Assembly (NCBI GenBank): GCA_020629315.1
Contig: JAHDDO010000003.1
Span: 36,973-100,972 of the forward strand
Source of the DNA: Saprospiraceae bacterium
GTDB lineage: Bacteria > Bacteroidota > Bacteroidia > Chitinophagales > Saprospiraceae
Length of the DNA: 64,000 nt
Direction: 5' to 3'
In this document: piece after piece, positions 37,496 through 47,269 of the stretch
How the letters are laid out: every line of letters begins with the position of its first letter
Position numbering within the stretch: position 1 is the first letter of the stretch
Notes under the pieces: generated by a model
What the model was told of the DNA's origin: nothing
The model's database searches: none
What the model saw: only the letters and a program-made list of their open reading frames with translations
Translations under genes and position numbers: made by a program

Positions 37496-40339
37496 ATGAC
37501 GCCAGCAACTAAGCTAAAAAACAAAATCTCCAAAGAGGAAGAGGACATCCGAAAGCACATCCATATTAAAGGTGCTAGTGCTAATAACCTGAAGGATATA
37601 GAGATAAAAATCCCTAAAAATCAACTAATAGTTGTAACGGGTTTGTCCGGCTCCGGGAAGTCCTCGCTGATTATGGACACCTTATATGCAGAAGGACAAC
37701 GACGTTATGTAGAAAGTCTATCTTCTTATGCACGGCAGTTTCTATCAAGAATGAAGAAACCACAGGTTGATTTTATAAAGGGAATCTGTCCAGCCATAGC
37801 CATTGAGCAAAAAGTTACAACAAGTAATAGCAGGTCAACAGTTGGGTCATTAACTGAGATCTATGATTATTTACGACTTTTATTTGCTAGGATAGGTAAG
37901 ACCTATAGTCCAATTTCTGGCGAACTAGTTACTAAGCAAACAGTAAGTGATGTAGTAGATCACATAGTCTCTTTAGACAAGGGAAGCAAACTACAACTAT
38001 TTTTCCCAATTCCAAATGCTTATCAAGATCGAAGCATTGCGCAACAATTAGATCTCTTGCTCCAAAAAGGGTATACACGTGTACTTTGGGAGGGTAAGGT
38101 AACGCATATTGAAGATCTACTCGAATCTGAAAAAAAGCTCAGTAAAAAAACCTTGAATGACATAGATCATGATATCTATATCCTCCTAGATAGGTTTATA
38201 GTAAATGATGAGGAGGAAAATGTAAAGCGAATAGCAGACTCTGTCCAGTCCGCTTTTTATGAAGGAAATGGAGAATGTTTTGTCTTAGATGACGCAGAAC
38301 AGTTTTTAGGTTTCAATAATCGGTTTGAGTTGGATGGCATGTCATTTATTGAGCCAACACACCAGCTATTCAATTATAACAATCCGTATGGGGCTTGTCC
38401 ACAATGTGAAGGCTATGGACAAGTATTAGGTATTGATGCCAATAAGGTAATTCCAAGAGACGACCTTTCTGTTTACGAAGATGCAATAGCTTGCTGGACT
38501 GGAGAAAAATCTAAAAAGTATAAAGAAGCGTTAATCAGGAATGCAGATGCCGTTCATTTTCCGATTCACAGACCTATCAAAGACTTAAGCGAGCATGATT
38601 ATGAAATCCTTTGGAATGGCAGCGATTACTTTGCAGGTATTTATGATTACTTCCAAATGTTGGAAGAGAAAACCTATAAAATTCAGAATAGAATCATCTT
38701 AGCTCGATTCAGAGGACGTACGACTTGTCCAAATTGTAAAGGTGGAAGACTGAGAAAAGAGGCTCAATATGTAAAAGTGGCTAATAAGTCAATGACAGAA
38801 TTAGTTCACATGCCTATAGACGAATTAAAATCATTTTTTGATACCATTGATCTCAGCGACTATGAACGGAAAGTAGCTTCAAGAATTCTGATTGAAGTTG
38901 AAAATAGATTGGAGACGATGTGTTCAGTAGGCTTATCATATTTGCATCTAAATCGGGTGTCAAATTCATTAAGTGGAGGAGAGACACAACGTATCAACCT
39001 AACTAGAACACTGGGAAGCAATTTAACGAATGCACTATATATACTTGATGAGCCTAGTATAGGTCTTCACCCAAAGGATACAGAGAATCTAGTTCGGGTC
39101 TTGAAGGATCTTAGAGATATGCGGAACACAGTCATTGTCGTGGAACACGAAGAAGAAGTCATAAAGAATGCAGATTATATAATAGATATAGGGCCCATGG
39201 CTGGTACTCAAGGTGGACAAGTGGTTTTTGAGGGTCCTTATAAATCATTTATTGCCAAGAAAAATAAAAGCCTTACAGCCCAATTTATGAGAGGGGAGAA
39301 ATCAATTCCTATCCCTGAAAAATCACGTAAAAAAATTCAAAGGATTCACCTCAAAGGAGCAAGACAGCACAATTTGAAAAACATTGATATAGAAATTCCG
39401 TTGCATTCATTGACGGTAATTTCTGGTGTTTCGGGTTCAGGGAAATCTACCTTGGTGAAACATATTCTTTACCCAGCCATCACATCTAAGATCCAACAAT
39501 CAAATAGTAAAAGTCTAGGGAAGTTTGATGCATTAGAAGGGGATGTTGACTCTATTAATGTTGTTGAATATATAAATCAAAATCCGATTGGGCGTTCTTC
39601 TCGATCAAACCCTGTTACTTATGTTAAAGCTTACGACTCGATAAGGAAATTGTTTTCTAAGCAACAGGCATCCCTAATTAAAGGCTTAGACACTAAACAC
39701 TTTTCATTTAATACGGAAGGAGGACGGTGTGAAAACTGTAAAGGAGATGGTACTATAACCGTGGAAATGCAGTTTTTGGCTGATGTAACATTAGTCTGTG
39801 AAGATTGTCGTGGTATGCGATTCAAGGAGGAGGTGCTGGAGGTTACCTATAAAGGGAAAAATATTTTTGAAGTATTAAACATGACCGTTGATGAAGCCAT
39901 TGAATTTTTTGATGGACATAAGGATATTATCCGCAAAATGAAACCTCTACAGGATGTAGGTTTAGGATATGTAACCTTAGGTCAATCATCTTCTACCTTA
40001 TCTGGTGGAGAAGCTCAACGAGTGAAATTAGCCATGTATTTAGGTAAAGAGAATTATTCAGAACATATTCTTTTCATTTTTGATGAACCGACTACAGGTC
40101 TTCATTTTCATGACATTCAGCAATTACTTAATGCGTTGAATGCTCTGGTGGATAAAGGACATTCAGTCATAGTGGTAGAACATAACCTTGAAGTTATCAA
40201 AACAGCAGATTGGATAATAGACTTGGGTCCTGTCGGTGGAAAGGAAGGAGGCAACCTAGTGTATATGGGAGAAGTCGCAGGTATCTATAAAGAAAAAAAT
40301 TCCTATACCGGTCAATTCTTAAAGGCAGCTAAGAGCTAG
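37496..40339 (+). CDS. uvrA: Excinuclease ABC subunit UvrA
   Basis: 947 aa, the usual UvrA length. It recognises bulky DNA damage and loads UvrB in nucleotide excision repair. It has two ABC modules (Walker A GLSGSGKSS at 49-57 and GVSGSGKST near 645), two signatures (NSLSGGETQRINL and STLSGGEAQRVKL), zinc modules with CPQC...CPNC and CENC...CEDC pairs, and the insertion and UvrB-binding regions. It is complete and intact, with no operon partner. Confidence 0.97.
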   Translation: MTPATKLKNKISKEEEDIRKHIHIKGASANNLKDIEIKIPKNQLIVVTGLSGSGKSSLIMDTLYAEGQRRYVESLSSYARQFLSRMKKPQVDFIKGICPAIAIEQKVTTSNSRSTVGSLTEIYDYLRLLFARIGKTYSPISGELVTKQTVSDVVDHIVSLDKGSKLQLFFPIPNAYQDRSIAQQLDLLLQKGYTRVLWEGKVTHIEDLLESEKKLSKKTLNDIDHDIYILLDRFIVNDEEENVKRIADSVQSAFYEGNGECFVLDDAEQFLGFNNRFELDGMSFIEPTHQLFNYNNPYGACPQCEGYGQVLGIDANKVIPRDDLSVYEDAIACWTGEKSKKYKEALIRNADAVHFPIHRPIKDLSEHDYEILWNGSDYFAGIYDYFQMLEEKTYKIQNRIILARFRGRTTCPNCKGGRLRKEAQYVKVANKSMTELVHMPIDELKSFFDTIDLSDYERKVASRILIEVENRLETMCSVGLSYLHLNRVSNSLSGGETQRINLTRTLGSNLTNALYILDEPSIGLHPKDTENLVRVLKDLRDMRNTVIVVEHEEEVIKNADYIIDIGPMAGTQGGQVVFEGPYKSFIAKKNKSLTAQFMRGEKSIPIPEKSRKKIQRIHLKGARQHNLKNIDIEIPLHSLTVISGVSGSGKSTLVKHILYPAITSKIQQSNSKSLGKFDALEGDVDSINVVEYINQNPIGRSSRSNPVTYVKAYDSIRKLFSKQQASLIKGLDTKHFSFNTEGGRCENCKGDGTITVEMQFLADVTLVCEDCRGMRFKEEVLEVTYKGKNIFEVLNMTVDEAIEFFDGHKDIIRKMKPLQDVGLGYVTLGQSSSTLSGGEAQRVKLAMYLGKENYSEHILFIFDEPTTGLHFHDIQQLLNALNALVDKGHSVIVVEHNLEVIKTADWIIDLGPVGGKEGGNLVYMGEVAGIYKEKNSYTGQFLKAAKS

Positions 40340-40357
40340 ATTATAGACCTTTTCACC

Positions 40358-42424
40358 CTAATCGTGCTTTACCACCTTTTCACTTTTTATCAGACGATCT
40401 CCATGCAGTTGGATAAAGTAGGTCCCAGGTGGTAGTGTACTGACATCAAATATTATTGATCCTGAACTAGCTGATATTGAGCTACTATCCATGATCCTTC
40501 CTTCAATATTTAGAAGCTGAAGCTGCACGTTTTCTTCTTTATGTAATTCAAAGTCGACATGAATTAGCTTAGAAGATGGGTTCGGATAGAGATCCCATTT
40601 AATTAGTTGCCCAATGTTATTACTGTTTTCAAAAAATAAAGTACTAGAAGCACTGCACCCTTCTTCATCTGTTGCAATGACCGTTATGGTAGTAAACGCA
40701 TTTTCCCAGATTATGAAAGCACCTTCTTCACCTACTAGTAATTCATTGTCCACATACCATTCATAGGAGACAAAAACATCATCTATAATATAGATAGAGT
40801 CGCCTTCGATATTAAGCTCTGGAGGTATTGTAAAATTTTGAATGATATTGATTACATCACGTGGAATGGATTCGCATGTTCCATTAGCATAGCTGATGGA
40901 GTAAAGACCGGCTTCCGTAATTTGAATTTCTGACGATGGCGAAGGCCCTGAGTATTGCACTCCGTCTTTATACCAGACAAACTGGTAATCATCTGGCAAC
41001 TCGCAAAACCCAATATCTAAGAAAAATAAAACTTCCTCACATGTATTAACTTCTGAGTATTGGATATCACAAAAGTCTAAATCATCATCATACCAAACGA
41101 AAGCGCAACCATGATAAGTACATCCATCGGCATTGCTTAGCGTAAAGTTGTTTACCCCACCATCTAAACCTACTCGATCAAATGATTCGCTACCATCTTC
41201 CCATAAGATGGAATAATTTTCTTCAGCTGTTATGCTAACTTCAGAGTCCAAAAGACCTGGACAACTATTGTTTTTGATGCTGACTTCTGGTACTAGGATA
41301 AAGCAATCCGATTGGATTTTTTCAATGGTCCCTTCACTGATAGATGCTAGATATAATTCGCCATCGTAGCCTACACCAAAACTGCTATACTCTTGAAGAG
41401 CACCCTGATAGATTAATTGATTTTGCCACGCATCACAAGGATCTCTTTGTAGGCTCCAAAGTTTACCAGAACAATAGTCCGCATAAATATATTTGCCTTG
41501 TAAATAAGGAATACTGTCACCCCGATAGACAAAACCTCCTGTAATTGAACATCCATCTTGAAACTCATTATTTCTATAAGAGAACACTGGAAACGTTAAG
41601 GTGTTTTCTGCCGGACAATCATCATTGGCAAAAACCTCATCTCCTTCGAAACATCGCCAGCCATAATTTCTGCCACCTAATCCTGAGAATTCCACATTGA
41701 CCTCCTCCCATTTATTTTGACCTACATCGGCAATATACATATCGCCTGTTTCCGAGTCAAAACTAAAACGCCAAGGATTCCGCCAACCTAATGACCAAAT
41801 CTCATCTAAGGTAAAATCATCATTGGCAAAAGGATTGTCACTAGGTATGGAATAACTTTCCCCACTTACATCAATACGCAAGATCTTTCCAAGCATACTT
41901 AACCTATCTTGGCCAAGATGTAATGGATCCCCTATTCCACCTCCGTCACCCATTGCTATGTATAGATATCCATCCGGTCCGAATTCCATATCCCCTCCAT
42001 TGTGATTATTAAATGGTTGTTCAATACTCAATATGATTTGTCCTGATTGGGAGTCTGCCACATCTGGATTATTCGAATCCACTAGATATCTTTCTACTTG
42101 TGTATTGCCTTCCAGGTCAGTATAGTTGACAAAAAATCGTCCATTAACTTGATATTCGGGATCAAATACCAAACTTAACAAACCTCGTTCACCTGCGCCG
42201 CTATTTACTTTTGCATCAATATCCAAGAAAACATCCTCGGCAACCGACCCATCTGGATTAATGATTTTAATTATACCATCTTTTTCTACGATAAAAAGCC
42301 GGTCATCTCCTGCGTGTACAATGTCCACAGGTTTGTCAAACCCGTTTGCGACTAGGTCAAGGTAGATTTCTTGGCCTGGCAAAATATAGGGTAAACAGAA
42401 AACTAGAAGGATGATAATCCGCAT
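40358..42424 (-). CDS. Secreted PQQ-type sugar dehydrogenase with T9SS sorting domain
   Basis: 688 aa. A signal peptide (1-17, ILPGQ) is followed by a glucose/sorbosone dehydrogenase beta-propeller (about 20-375: GDDRLFIVEKDGIIKI, NNHNGGDMEFGPDGYLYIAM, GWRNPWRFSFD, ADVGQNKWEEVN). One or two Ig-like segments follow (about 380-600), and then a type A T9SS sorting domain (about 608-688: YPNPSSKLIHVDF ... PPGTYFIQL). Family knowledge suggests PQQ-dependent oxidation of sugars outside the cell; the substrate is unknown. It starts three bases after the CpeT-like gene, so the two form an operon. Confidence 0.9.
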   Translation of the reverse strand: MRIIILLVFCLPYILPGQEIYLDLVANGFDKPVDIVHAGDDRLFIVEKDGIIKIINPDGSVAEDVFLDIDAKVNSGAGERGLLSLVFDPEYQVNGRFFVNYTDLEGNTQVERYLVDSNNPDVADSQSGQIILSIEQPFNNHNGGDMEFGPDGYLYIAMGDGGGIGDPLHLGQDRLSMLGKILRIDVSGESYSIPSDNPFANDDFTLDEIWSLGWRNPWRFSFDSETGDMYIADVGQNKWEEVNVEFSGLGGRNYGWRCFEGDEVFANDDCPAENTLTFPVFSYRNNEFQDGCSITGGFVYRGDSIPYLQGKYIYADYCSGKLWSLQRDPCDAWQNQLIYQGALQEYSSFGVGYDGELYLASISEGTIEKIQSDCFILVPEVSIKNNSCPGLLDSEVSITAEENYSILWEDGSESFDRVGLDGGVNNFTLSNADGCTYHGCAFVWYDDDLDFCDIQYSEVNTCEEVLFFLDIGFCELPDDYQFVWYKDGVQYSGPSPSSEIQITEAGLYSISYANGTCESIPRDVINIIQNFTIPPELNIEGDSIYIIDDVFVSYEWYVDNELLVGEEGAFIIWENAFTTITVIATDEEGCSASSTLFFENSNNIGQLIKWDLYPNPSSKLIHVDFELHKEENVQLQLLNIEGRIMDSSSISASSGSIIFDVSTLPPGTYFIQLHGDRLIKSEKVVKHD

Positions 42425-42427
42425 ATC

Positions 42428-43060
42428 TTATTTCAATTTATCAAAAATGTAAGGGCCTTCTACAGCTCCCCAAACTTGTTTATCATCGGAGTTAAACCCT
42501 TGGTCCCATGATGTAATCTTGTCTTTGTTTATGCGTACTACAGAAGTAGCATAACTGGCCCCTCGTAAGCTACTATTACAAGCCTTTCCTTCTGTTGAAC
42601 CTTCATATGTTTGTGAAGCTACTTTTTTCAAGAAAACAGAACAGCCAGTACGTTCGGATAAAATGCTCTCATCGTACGAATCAAAAAATGCTGGATCGGC
42701 CCATTTACCAATAAAGGTTTCAGGCTCATTAAATTCGTATACTTTACTTTCAATTATACCATTACTTTCTTTAGCCAGTGCATAAACTCGTTGTCTATAA
42801 GGGCGATCTTGGGCTTCAAAAATAGCTTGCTCTACATATAAAAAATGCTTATCTGACTGTGTCCAAATAGGATACATATGAAGTGAGATATTATAATAAT
42901 TCGAATCTTGTTCAGATTGTAATTGGCTATTAAAAGATCCGGTCATTATGCTTTGCAAGGCATCTAATTCGCTGGGTGTGTTCCCTTTTTTAGTTAGATT
43001 ACAAGATGCGAATAGTAAAATGCTAAAGGAATAAAGAATAATTTTTGAAACAGTCGACAT
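42428..43060 (-). CDS. CpeT/CpcT-family lipoprotein
   Basis: 210 aa lipoprotein (LLFASC, cysteine 20). The mature part resembles the CpcT/CpeT chromophore-lyase family: SIMTGSFNSQLQSEQD opening, YVEQA, PYRQRVYAL, TGCSVFLKK, then YEGSTEGKACNSSLRGASYA. In cyanobacteria members attach bilins to phycobiliproteins, but relatives occur widely in non-photosynthetic Bacteroidota with unknown function. A pigment role is not implied here. It is first gene of a two-gene unit with the secreted sugar dehydrogenase. The gap upstream holds a near-consensus -7 box (TATTTTTA). Confidence 0.82.
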   Translation of the reverse strand: MSTVSKIILYSFSILLFASCNLTKKGNTPSELDALQSIMTGSFNSQLQSEQDSNYYNISLHMYPIWTQSDKHFLYVEQAIFEAQDRPYRQRVYALAKESNGIIESKVYEFNEPETFIGKWADPAFFDSYDESILSERTGCSVFLKKVASQTYEGSTEGKACNSSLRGASYATSVVRINKDKITSWDQGFNSDDKQVWGAVEGPYIFDKLK

Positions 43061-43195
43061 CGTATTTTTTTGGCTTTTTATAAAAATAGCTTTTTTGTTG
43101 AGGCTTACTGATTGATTTTTTTAGAACTATGTCAACTAGGAGATCATTTATGCGTTAAATGAGTCATCGCGCATATCTTCAGAATAAGATTGCTA

Positions 43196-43203
43196 TACAT
43201 TTG
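43196..43203 (+). promoter_or_regulatory. -7 promoter box TACATTTG, 4 bases before an ATG
   Basis: An exact TAnnTTTG match ending 4 bases before ATG 43208. It lies inside the stretch that would be coding if the in-frame codon at 43190 were used, so it decides the start in favour of 43208 and predicts a leaderless mRNA. Confidence 0.5.
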
Positions 43204-43207
43204 TATT

Positions 43208-45337
43208 ATGATTAGGTCATTATGGATCATATATTTTATTGTAGTTGTAGGCTATAGTAATGGCTTCTCACAGAATTTATTGGTAAATGATTCCAATGGA
43301 GATTTGGTTGGCTTTAGTGTAAATGGTTGTGAAACCAATGTAATCGAGGATATAGGTTTTTACACAGATATAGCCGCTCACCCCAATGGGTTTATTTATG
43401 GTATTAATGCGGTGGGTAAATTGACCCGAATTAATGTTGAAACAGGCCAATTGTTACAAGTAGCTGATTTTACGTCCTCTGCATTTTACGCCTTGACCTC
43501 TAACGCTGAAGGGTTGATTTTTGCAGCTTCAGGATTGGGAGATCTTGTTTCTTATGACCCATCTATAAATAGTACCACAGTATATCCAAATATGGGATTT
43601 AAAGCAGCAGGAGATCTAACCTATTACCAAGGTAGTCTATATATGGCTACCTCGGAAAATACCTTAGCGTACATTGATCCAGATAACCCGGCTAATAATG
43701 AAGTATTTATAGACTTTTCTTCTTCAGGAGCCGAAGTTTATGGGATAGTGAGTGCTGTAGATGGATGTGATGTACAAACCTATGCTTTTTCAAATGATGC
43801 AAATGCAAAAGTTTTTCAGATTGATTGGTTAGCTAAGAGTTTTAATTATGTATGTGAGATAAATCATGAAGTCTATGGAGGGTCTTCTGAATTTGAATTT
43901 GCAGCGTCAGATGATCTTATTCAGATTGATAGTATAGTCATTAATTCTTCCCCGTGTGAATTGTCCAATAGCTCATTTTCCGTTTTTGCAAGTACAGATG
44001 CAGGTCCACTGTCATACAGTATAGATGGTGTAAACTTTCAGGATTCTAATGAATTTGTCGATATGGACTTAGGCACCTATACGGTATATGTGCAAGACAT
44101 TACTGGATGTACAGGTACCGAGACCGTTACGATTACTTCTGGCTTTTTTGAATTTGAACAAATAGTAACGGATGAGGCATTTTGTGGCCAAAATGATGGT
44201 AGCGCTAATGTAGTAGTAAATGCATCAACTTCTGATTTGATGTTTAGTATAGACGGGATCAATTTTCAGGATAGTCCGCAGTTTTCAAATTTAGCTCCAG
44301 GAGATTATACTGTCACAGTAATTGCAAATGGAATGTGTACAGATGAAATGATGTTTTCTGTGGGAGATATACCATCCATTTACATTGAAAATATAGAAGC
44401 TTATCAAGCGAGTTGTGCTGCAGGTACGGGGATAATTGAATGCTTGGCGACCAGCCCCAATGGAGAGGTATTATATAGTTTAGACAATGTAAACTTTACG
44501 GATGAACCTATATTCTTAAACTTAACTGAAGATATTTATACCCTATATTTTATAGATGAAGCAGATTGTACATTGAGCATTACCATTGCGCTAGAAGAAA
44601 GTATTTTCCAACTATATGATATAATCGTAGAACCTGTCCGATGTGATTCTATTAATGGTTCTGCTCAAATAATTGTAGATACTAATCTTCCTTCTTATGA
44701 GCTTTGGGTCAATGGCATTCTTAGTGAAGATGACATCCTAGAAGAGCTTGATGCAGGCGATTATGAATTTACTGTGCAAGGGGCAGATGACTGTGTAATT
44801 GATGGCCAATTTCAAATTGAAGAGATTCCTGCATTTTCATTGGATACATTTTTGATCTCACCAGACTTTTGTGGTCTAGGGTATGGAAGTGTAGATGCTG
44901 TTTTCGAGCCAAATGGAAATACATTACGTTTTGCCCTTGATGGTCAAAGTTCAAATGACTCCTTTATTACATCACTAATTGGAGGAAGTTACGAAATGAC
45001 GGTTTCTGATCAAAATGAATGTGTTTCTTCATACGAAATATTTGTTCCTACCGAAGATTGCCCAGTTTTTATTCCCAATGTTTTTGCGCCTAACGATCCT
45101 AACAATGATCAATTTATGATTAACACTGCGATTCCTTTAGAAGTCGAAGAGTTTAGCATTTATGATAGATGGGGGAATTTGGTTTTTAGCAAGGAAAATT
45201 TTTCTAGCACGGATACATCTGTCTTTTGGAACGGGGATATAAACGGAACTCCTGCTCCTGCAGCTGTGTATGTTTACAACATAGTATTCAAAGACTTAGA
45301 CCAATCCTTCTTCGGTGACATTACCTTGATACGGTGA
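43208..45337 (+). CDS. SprB-repeat surface protein with type B (gliding) sorting domain
   Basis: 709 aa from ATG 43208. A signal peptide (about 1-22) is followed by a beta-propeller-like region (about 25-235; IAAHPNGFIYGINAVGKL) and four to five SprB-type repeats of about 75 residues (YSIDGVNFQDSNEF, FSIDGINFQDSPQF, YSLDNVNFTDEPIF and more). The final ~90 residues are the gliding motility-associated (CHU_C, type B) sorting domain: FIPNVFAPNDPNNDQF, YDRWGNLVF, WNGDINGTPAPAAVYVY. It is a likely T9SS-exported surface protein or adhesin. Its last 42 bases overlap the end of convergent truC. Confidence 0.92.
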   Translation: MIRSLWIIYFIVVVGYSNGFSQNLLVNDSNGDLVGFSVNGCETNVIEDIGFYTDIAAHPNGFIYGINAVGKLTRINVETGQLLQVADFTSSAFYALTSNAEGLIFAASGLGDLVSYDPSINSTTVYPNMGFKAAGDLTYYQGSLYMATSENTLAYIDPDNPANNEVFIDFSSSGAEVYGIVSAVDGCDVQTYAFSNDANAKVFQIDWLAKSFNYVCEINHEVYGGSSEFEFAASDDLIQIDSIVINSSPCELSNSSFSVFASTDAGPLSYSIDGVNFQDSNEFVDMDLGTYTVYVQDITGCTGTETVTITSGFFEFEQIVTDEAFCGQNDGSANVVVNASTSDLMFSIDGINFQDSPQFSNLAPGDYTVTVIANGMCTDEMMFSVGDIPSIYIENIEAYQASCAAGTGIIECLATSPNGEVLYSLDNVNFTDEPIFLNLTEDIYTLYFIDEADCTLSITIALEESIFQLYDIIVEPVRCDSINGSAQIIVDTNLPSYELWVNGILSEDDILEELDAGDYEFTVQGADDCVIDGQFQIEEIPAFSLDTFLISPDFCGLGYGSVDAVFEPNGNTLRFALDGQSSNDSFITSLIGGSYEMTVSDQNECVSSYEIFVPTEDCPVFIPNVFAPNDPNNDQFMINTAIPLEVEEFSIYDRWGNLVFSKENFSSTDTSVFWNGDINGTPAPAAVYVYNIVFKDLDQSFFGDITLIR

Positions 45338-46021
45338 TACATCCAAGTTAATTAACTGTGCAAGATCATAAAATCGTTTTGGCAACGGCGCAACTATTGT
45401 AATTACTTGTTCATGTTCAAGCTGAATAGAAAAAGTATGGGCATGTAGCATCATTCCTTTTATACCTTTTACTCGCTCGAAGTATGCATTGTGTTTACAG
45501 TCACCATGTTTTTTATCACCTATTATAGGATGACGTAAATGGGCAAAATGTCGTCTGATTTGGTGATACTTTCCTGTCTTTGGCATGACAGAGACTAAAC
45601 TATATCTCGAATTAGGATATCTGCTAATAGCTAATGGAGCTTCCGTTAATGAAATTCTAGAAAAGGATGTTTGTGCATCTTGAAGCGTGAAGTTTCTGCC
45701 ACTACGAATAGGATAATCTACAAGGCCCTGCTCTAGTATCCAACCTCGGACTATGGCAATATATTGCTTAGAAACTTTTTGTTCTTGCATGGCCTTTTGG
45801 ATCCGACCAGCTGCCTGTGGAGTAAGACCAAAAATTAGAACACCAGAGGTAGCTCTGTCTAAACGGTGAATTGGGTAAATGCGGCGTTTTAATTGGTTAC
45901 GAAGTAATTGTAGAATGAAGATTTTATCCTCTGTCATACCTGTTCGATGGACCATTATTCCAGCCGGTTTATTTATAGCGACTAGATCTTCATTTTGATA
46001 TATGATATCAAAATGATTCAT
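45296..46021 (-). CDS. truC: tRNA pseudouridine(65) synthase TruC
   Basis: 241 aa RluA-family pseudouridine synthase without an S4 domain. The catalytic motif is HRLDRATSGV (catalytic Asp), with NKPAGIMVHR upstream and the PKTGKYHQIRRHFAHLRHPI motif that closely matches TruC. TruC modifies U65 in tRNA-Ile and tRNA-Asp in E. coli. It starts directly after the RlmI-like gene stop (TAG then ATG), so the two RNA-modification genes form an operon. Its 3' end overlaps the SprB-repeat gene by 42 bases, tail to tail. Confidence 0.9.
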   Translation of the reverse strand: MNHFDIIYQNEDLVAINKPAGIMVHRTGMTEDKIFILQLLRNQLKRRIYPIHRLDRATSGVLIFGLTPQAAGRIQKAMQEQKVSKQYIAIVRGWILEQGLVDYPIRSGRNFTLQDAQTSFSRISLTEAPLAISRYPNSRYSLVSVMPKTGKYHQIRRHFAHLRHPIIGDKKHGDCKHNAYFERVKGIKGMMLHAHTFSIQLEHEQVITIVAPLPKRFYDLAQLINLDVSPYQGNVTEEGLV

Positions 46022-47215
46022 CTACTTTTCTTTTTGAAGATAACTGCATTTTAGGTAGTTCATTTCTTCAAATGCAGGGGGATGATCAATGTCATGCCCA
46101 GTTCTTTGTAATTCTATGAGCGAATGCTGCGCAGCCATTTTTTCAACTAAAGCAAAAAAATCTTCACTGGAAACCCTTGAAGAACAAGAGGCAAATAATA
46201 GTATACCCTTGTTTGCTAATACATTAGAAGCTAGAGAAAATAAACGTCTGTATTTTCGGATAGCACCATCATACTCCGCATTACTTTTTGCAAAAGAGGG
46301 CGGATCAACAACAATTAAATCAAATTGATTTTTCTTTTTTTGTAATTGTTCTAAAATCTCAAATGCATCACCAGCATGTGAAACAAATGTTGCTTTTGAA
46401 TTTTGTGCATTAACATTGACTTCAGCATCTGCAAGTGCTTTTTTCGAAATGTCAATAGCATGAATTTCTTTTGCACCTCCTGTAGCGGCATGAACCGAAA
46501 ATCCGCCATTATAACAAAATACATCTAACACTTTCTTTCCTCTGGCGAATGATGCAAATTGAATTCTATTTTGGCGGTGATCCAAAAAGAATCCTGTTTT
46601 ATGACCGCGAATGACATTGGCACGCATCAAAGCACCGCCTTCTAAAAAATGGACGCTTTCATTTTCAAGACTTCCGTAAAGTATGGTTCCATCTTCGTAA
46701 ATAGGGTTTAACTCTTGTAATTTTCTCGATAGTCTTAGTACGATGGTTTCCACAAAGGAATGTTCCTTGATCAAGCTAATGATTTCATCAAGGTAGGGAT
46801 ACCAAATTGTGGAATACAATTTTATAACAAGCACATTCGAAAAGATATCTATGATTAAGTGAGGCAAATGATCTGCACCGCCATATATCCATCGAAATGC
46901 GTTTGTTTTTTCTGTACGAATATTACGCCGCTTTTGTAATGCTGCATGTAATGTTTGCCTAAACCATTGTGTGTTTATTTGAACAGGTTTGCCGGCATGC
47001 AGAATGTTTACCCGGATAAAAGAATTTGGGTCATACAGTCCACAAGCGATAAAGTTATTTTTGACATTATGAAAAACGATAGCCAAGTCTCCAGCTTCTC
47101 CATCGGCACTTTGTTTTATAATACTGTTCTCAAATATCCACGGATGTCCTTGCAAGCATTTTTTTTGGGCTTGCTTGTTAAGTTTAATAGCTATTCGTTT
47201 TCCTTGCTTGGGCAT
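46022..47215 (-). CDS. Class I SAM-dependent rRNA methyltransferase (RlmI-like)
   Basis: 397 aa from ATG 47215. An in-frame ATG at 47239 lies upstream of a consensus -7 box and is rejected. It has an N-terminal PUA domain (LQGHPWIFENSI), a central domain, and a C-terminal methyltransferase fold with SAM motif VLDVFCYNGGFSVHAA and the catalytic-region motif DLIVVDPPSFAKS. It resembles RlmI (23S rRNA m5C1962), although whether the target is the same is uncertain. It is coupled to truC, whose ATG follows its TAG stop directly. Confidence 0.9.
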   Translation of the reverse strand: MPKQGKRIAIKLNKQAQKKCLQGHPWIFENSIIKQSADGEAGDLAIVFHNVKNNFIACGLYDPNSFIRVNILHAGKPVQINTQWFRQTLHAALQKRRNIRTEKTNAFRWIYGGADHLPHLIIDIFSNVLVIKLYSTIWYPYLDEIISLIKEHSFVETIVLRLSRKLQELNPIYEDGTILYGSLENESVHFLEGGALMRANVIRGHKTGFFLDHRQNRIQFASFARGKKVLDVFCYNGGFSVHAATGGAKEIHAIDISKKALADAEVNVNAQNSKATFVSHAGDAFEILEQLQKKKNQFDLIVVDPPSFAKSNAEYDGAIRKYRRLFSLASNVLANKGILLFASCSSRVSSEDFFALVEKMAAQHSLIELQRTGHDIDHPPAFEEMNYLKCSYLQKEK

Positions 47216-47220
47216 GATTG

Positions 47221-47228
47221 CAAAATTA
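47221..47228 (-). promoter_or_regulatory. -7 promoter box TAATTTTG, 5 bases before an ATG
   Basis: The minus strand reads TAATTTTG (exact TAnnTTTG), ending 5 bases before ATG 47215 of the RlmI-like gene. Another leaderless candidate. Confidence 0.5.
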
Positions 47229-47269
47229 CGCTTTTCCAATTTCGGAGTTCATCTATATTTTTTTACCTT

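Noticed and set aside
42428..43060. CpeT-like gene as a sign of phycobilisomes or a cyanobacterial origin
   Set aside because: No phycobiliprotein genes are seen, the protein is a lipoprotein, and the surroundings are typical Bacteroidota. Relatives are known outside cyanobacteria.
46955..47269. Upstream extension of the beta-helix gene by 105 codons
   Set aside because: It overlaps the opposite methyltransferase gene, and a clear signal peptide starts at ATG 47270.
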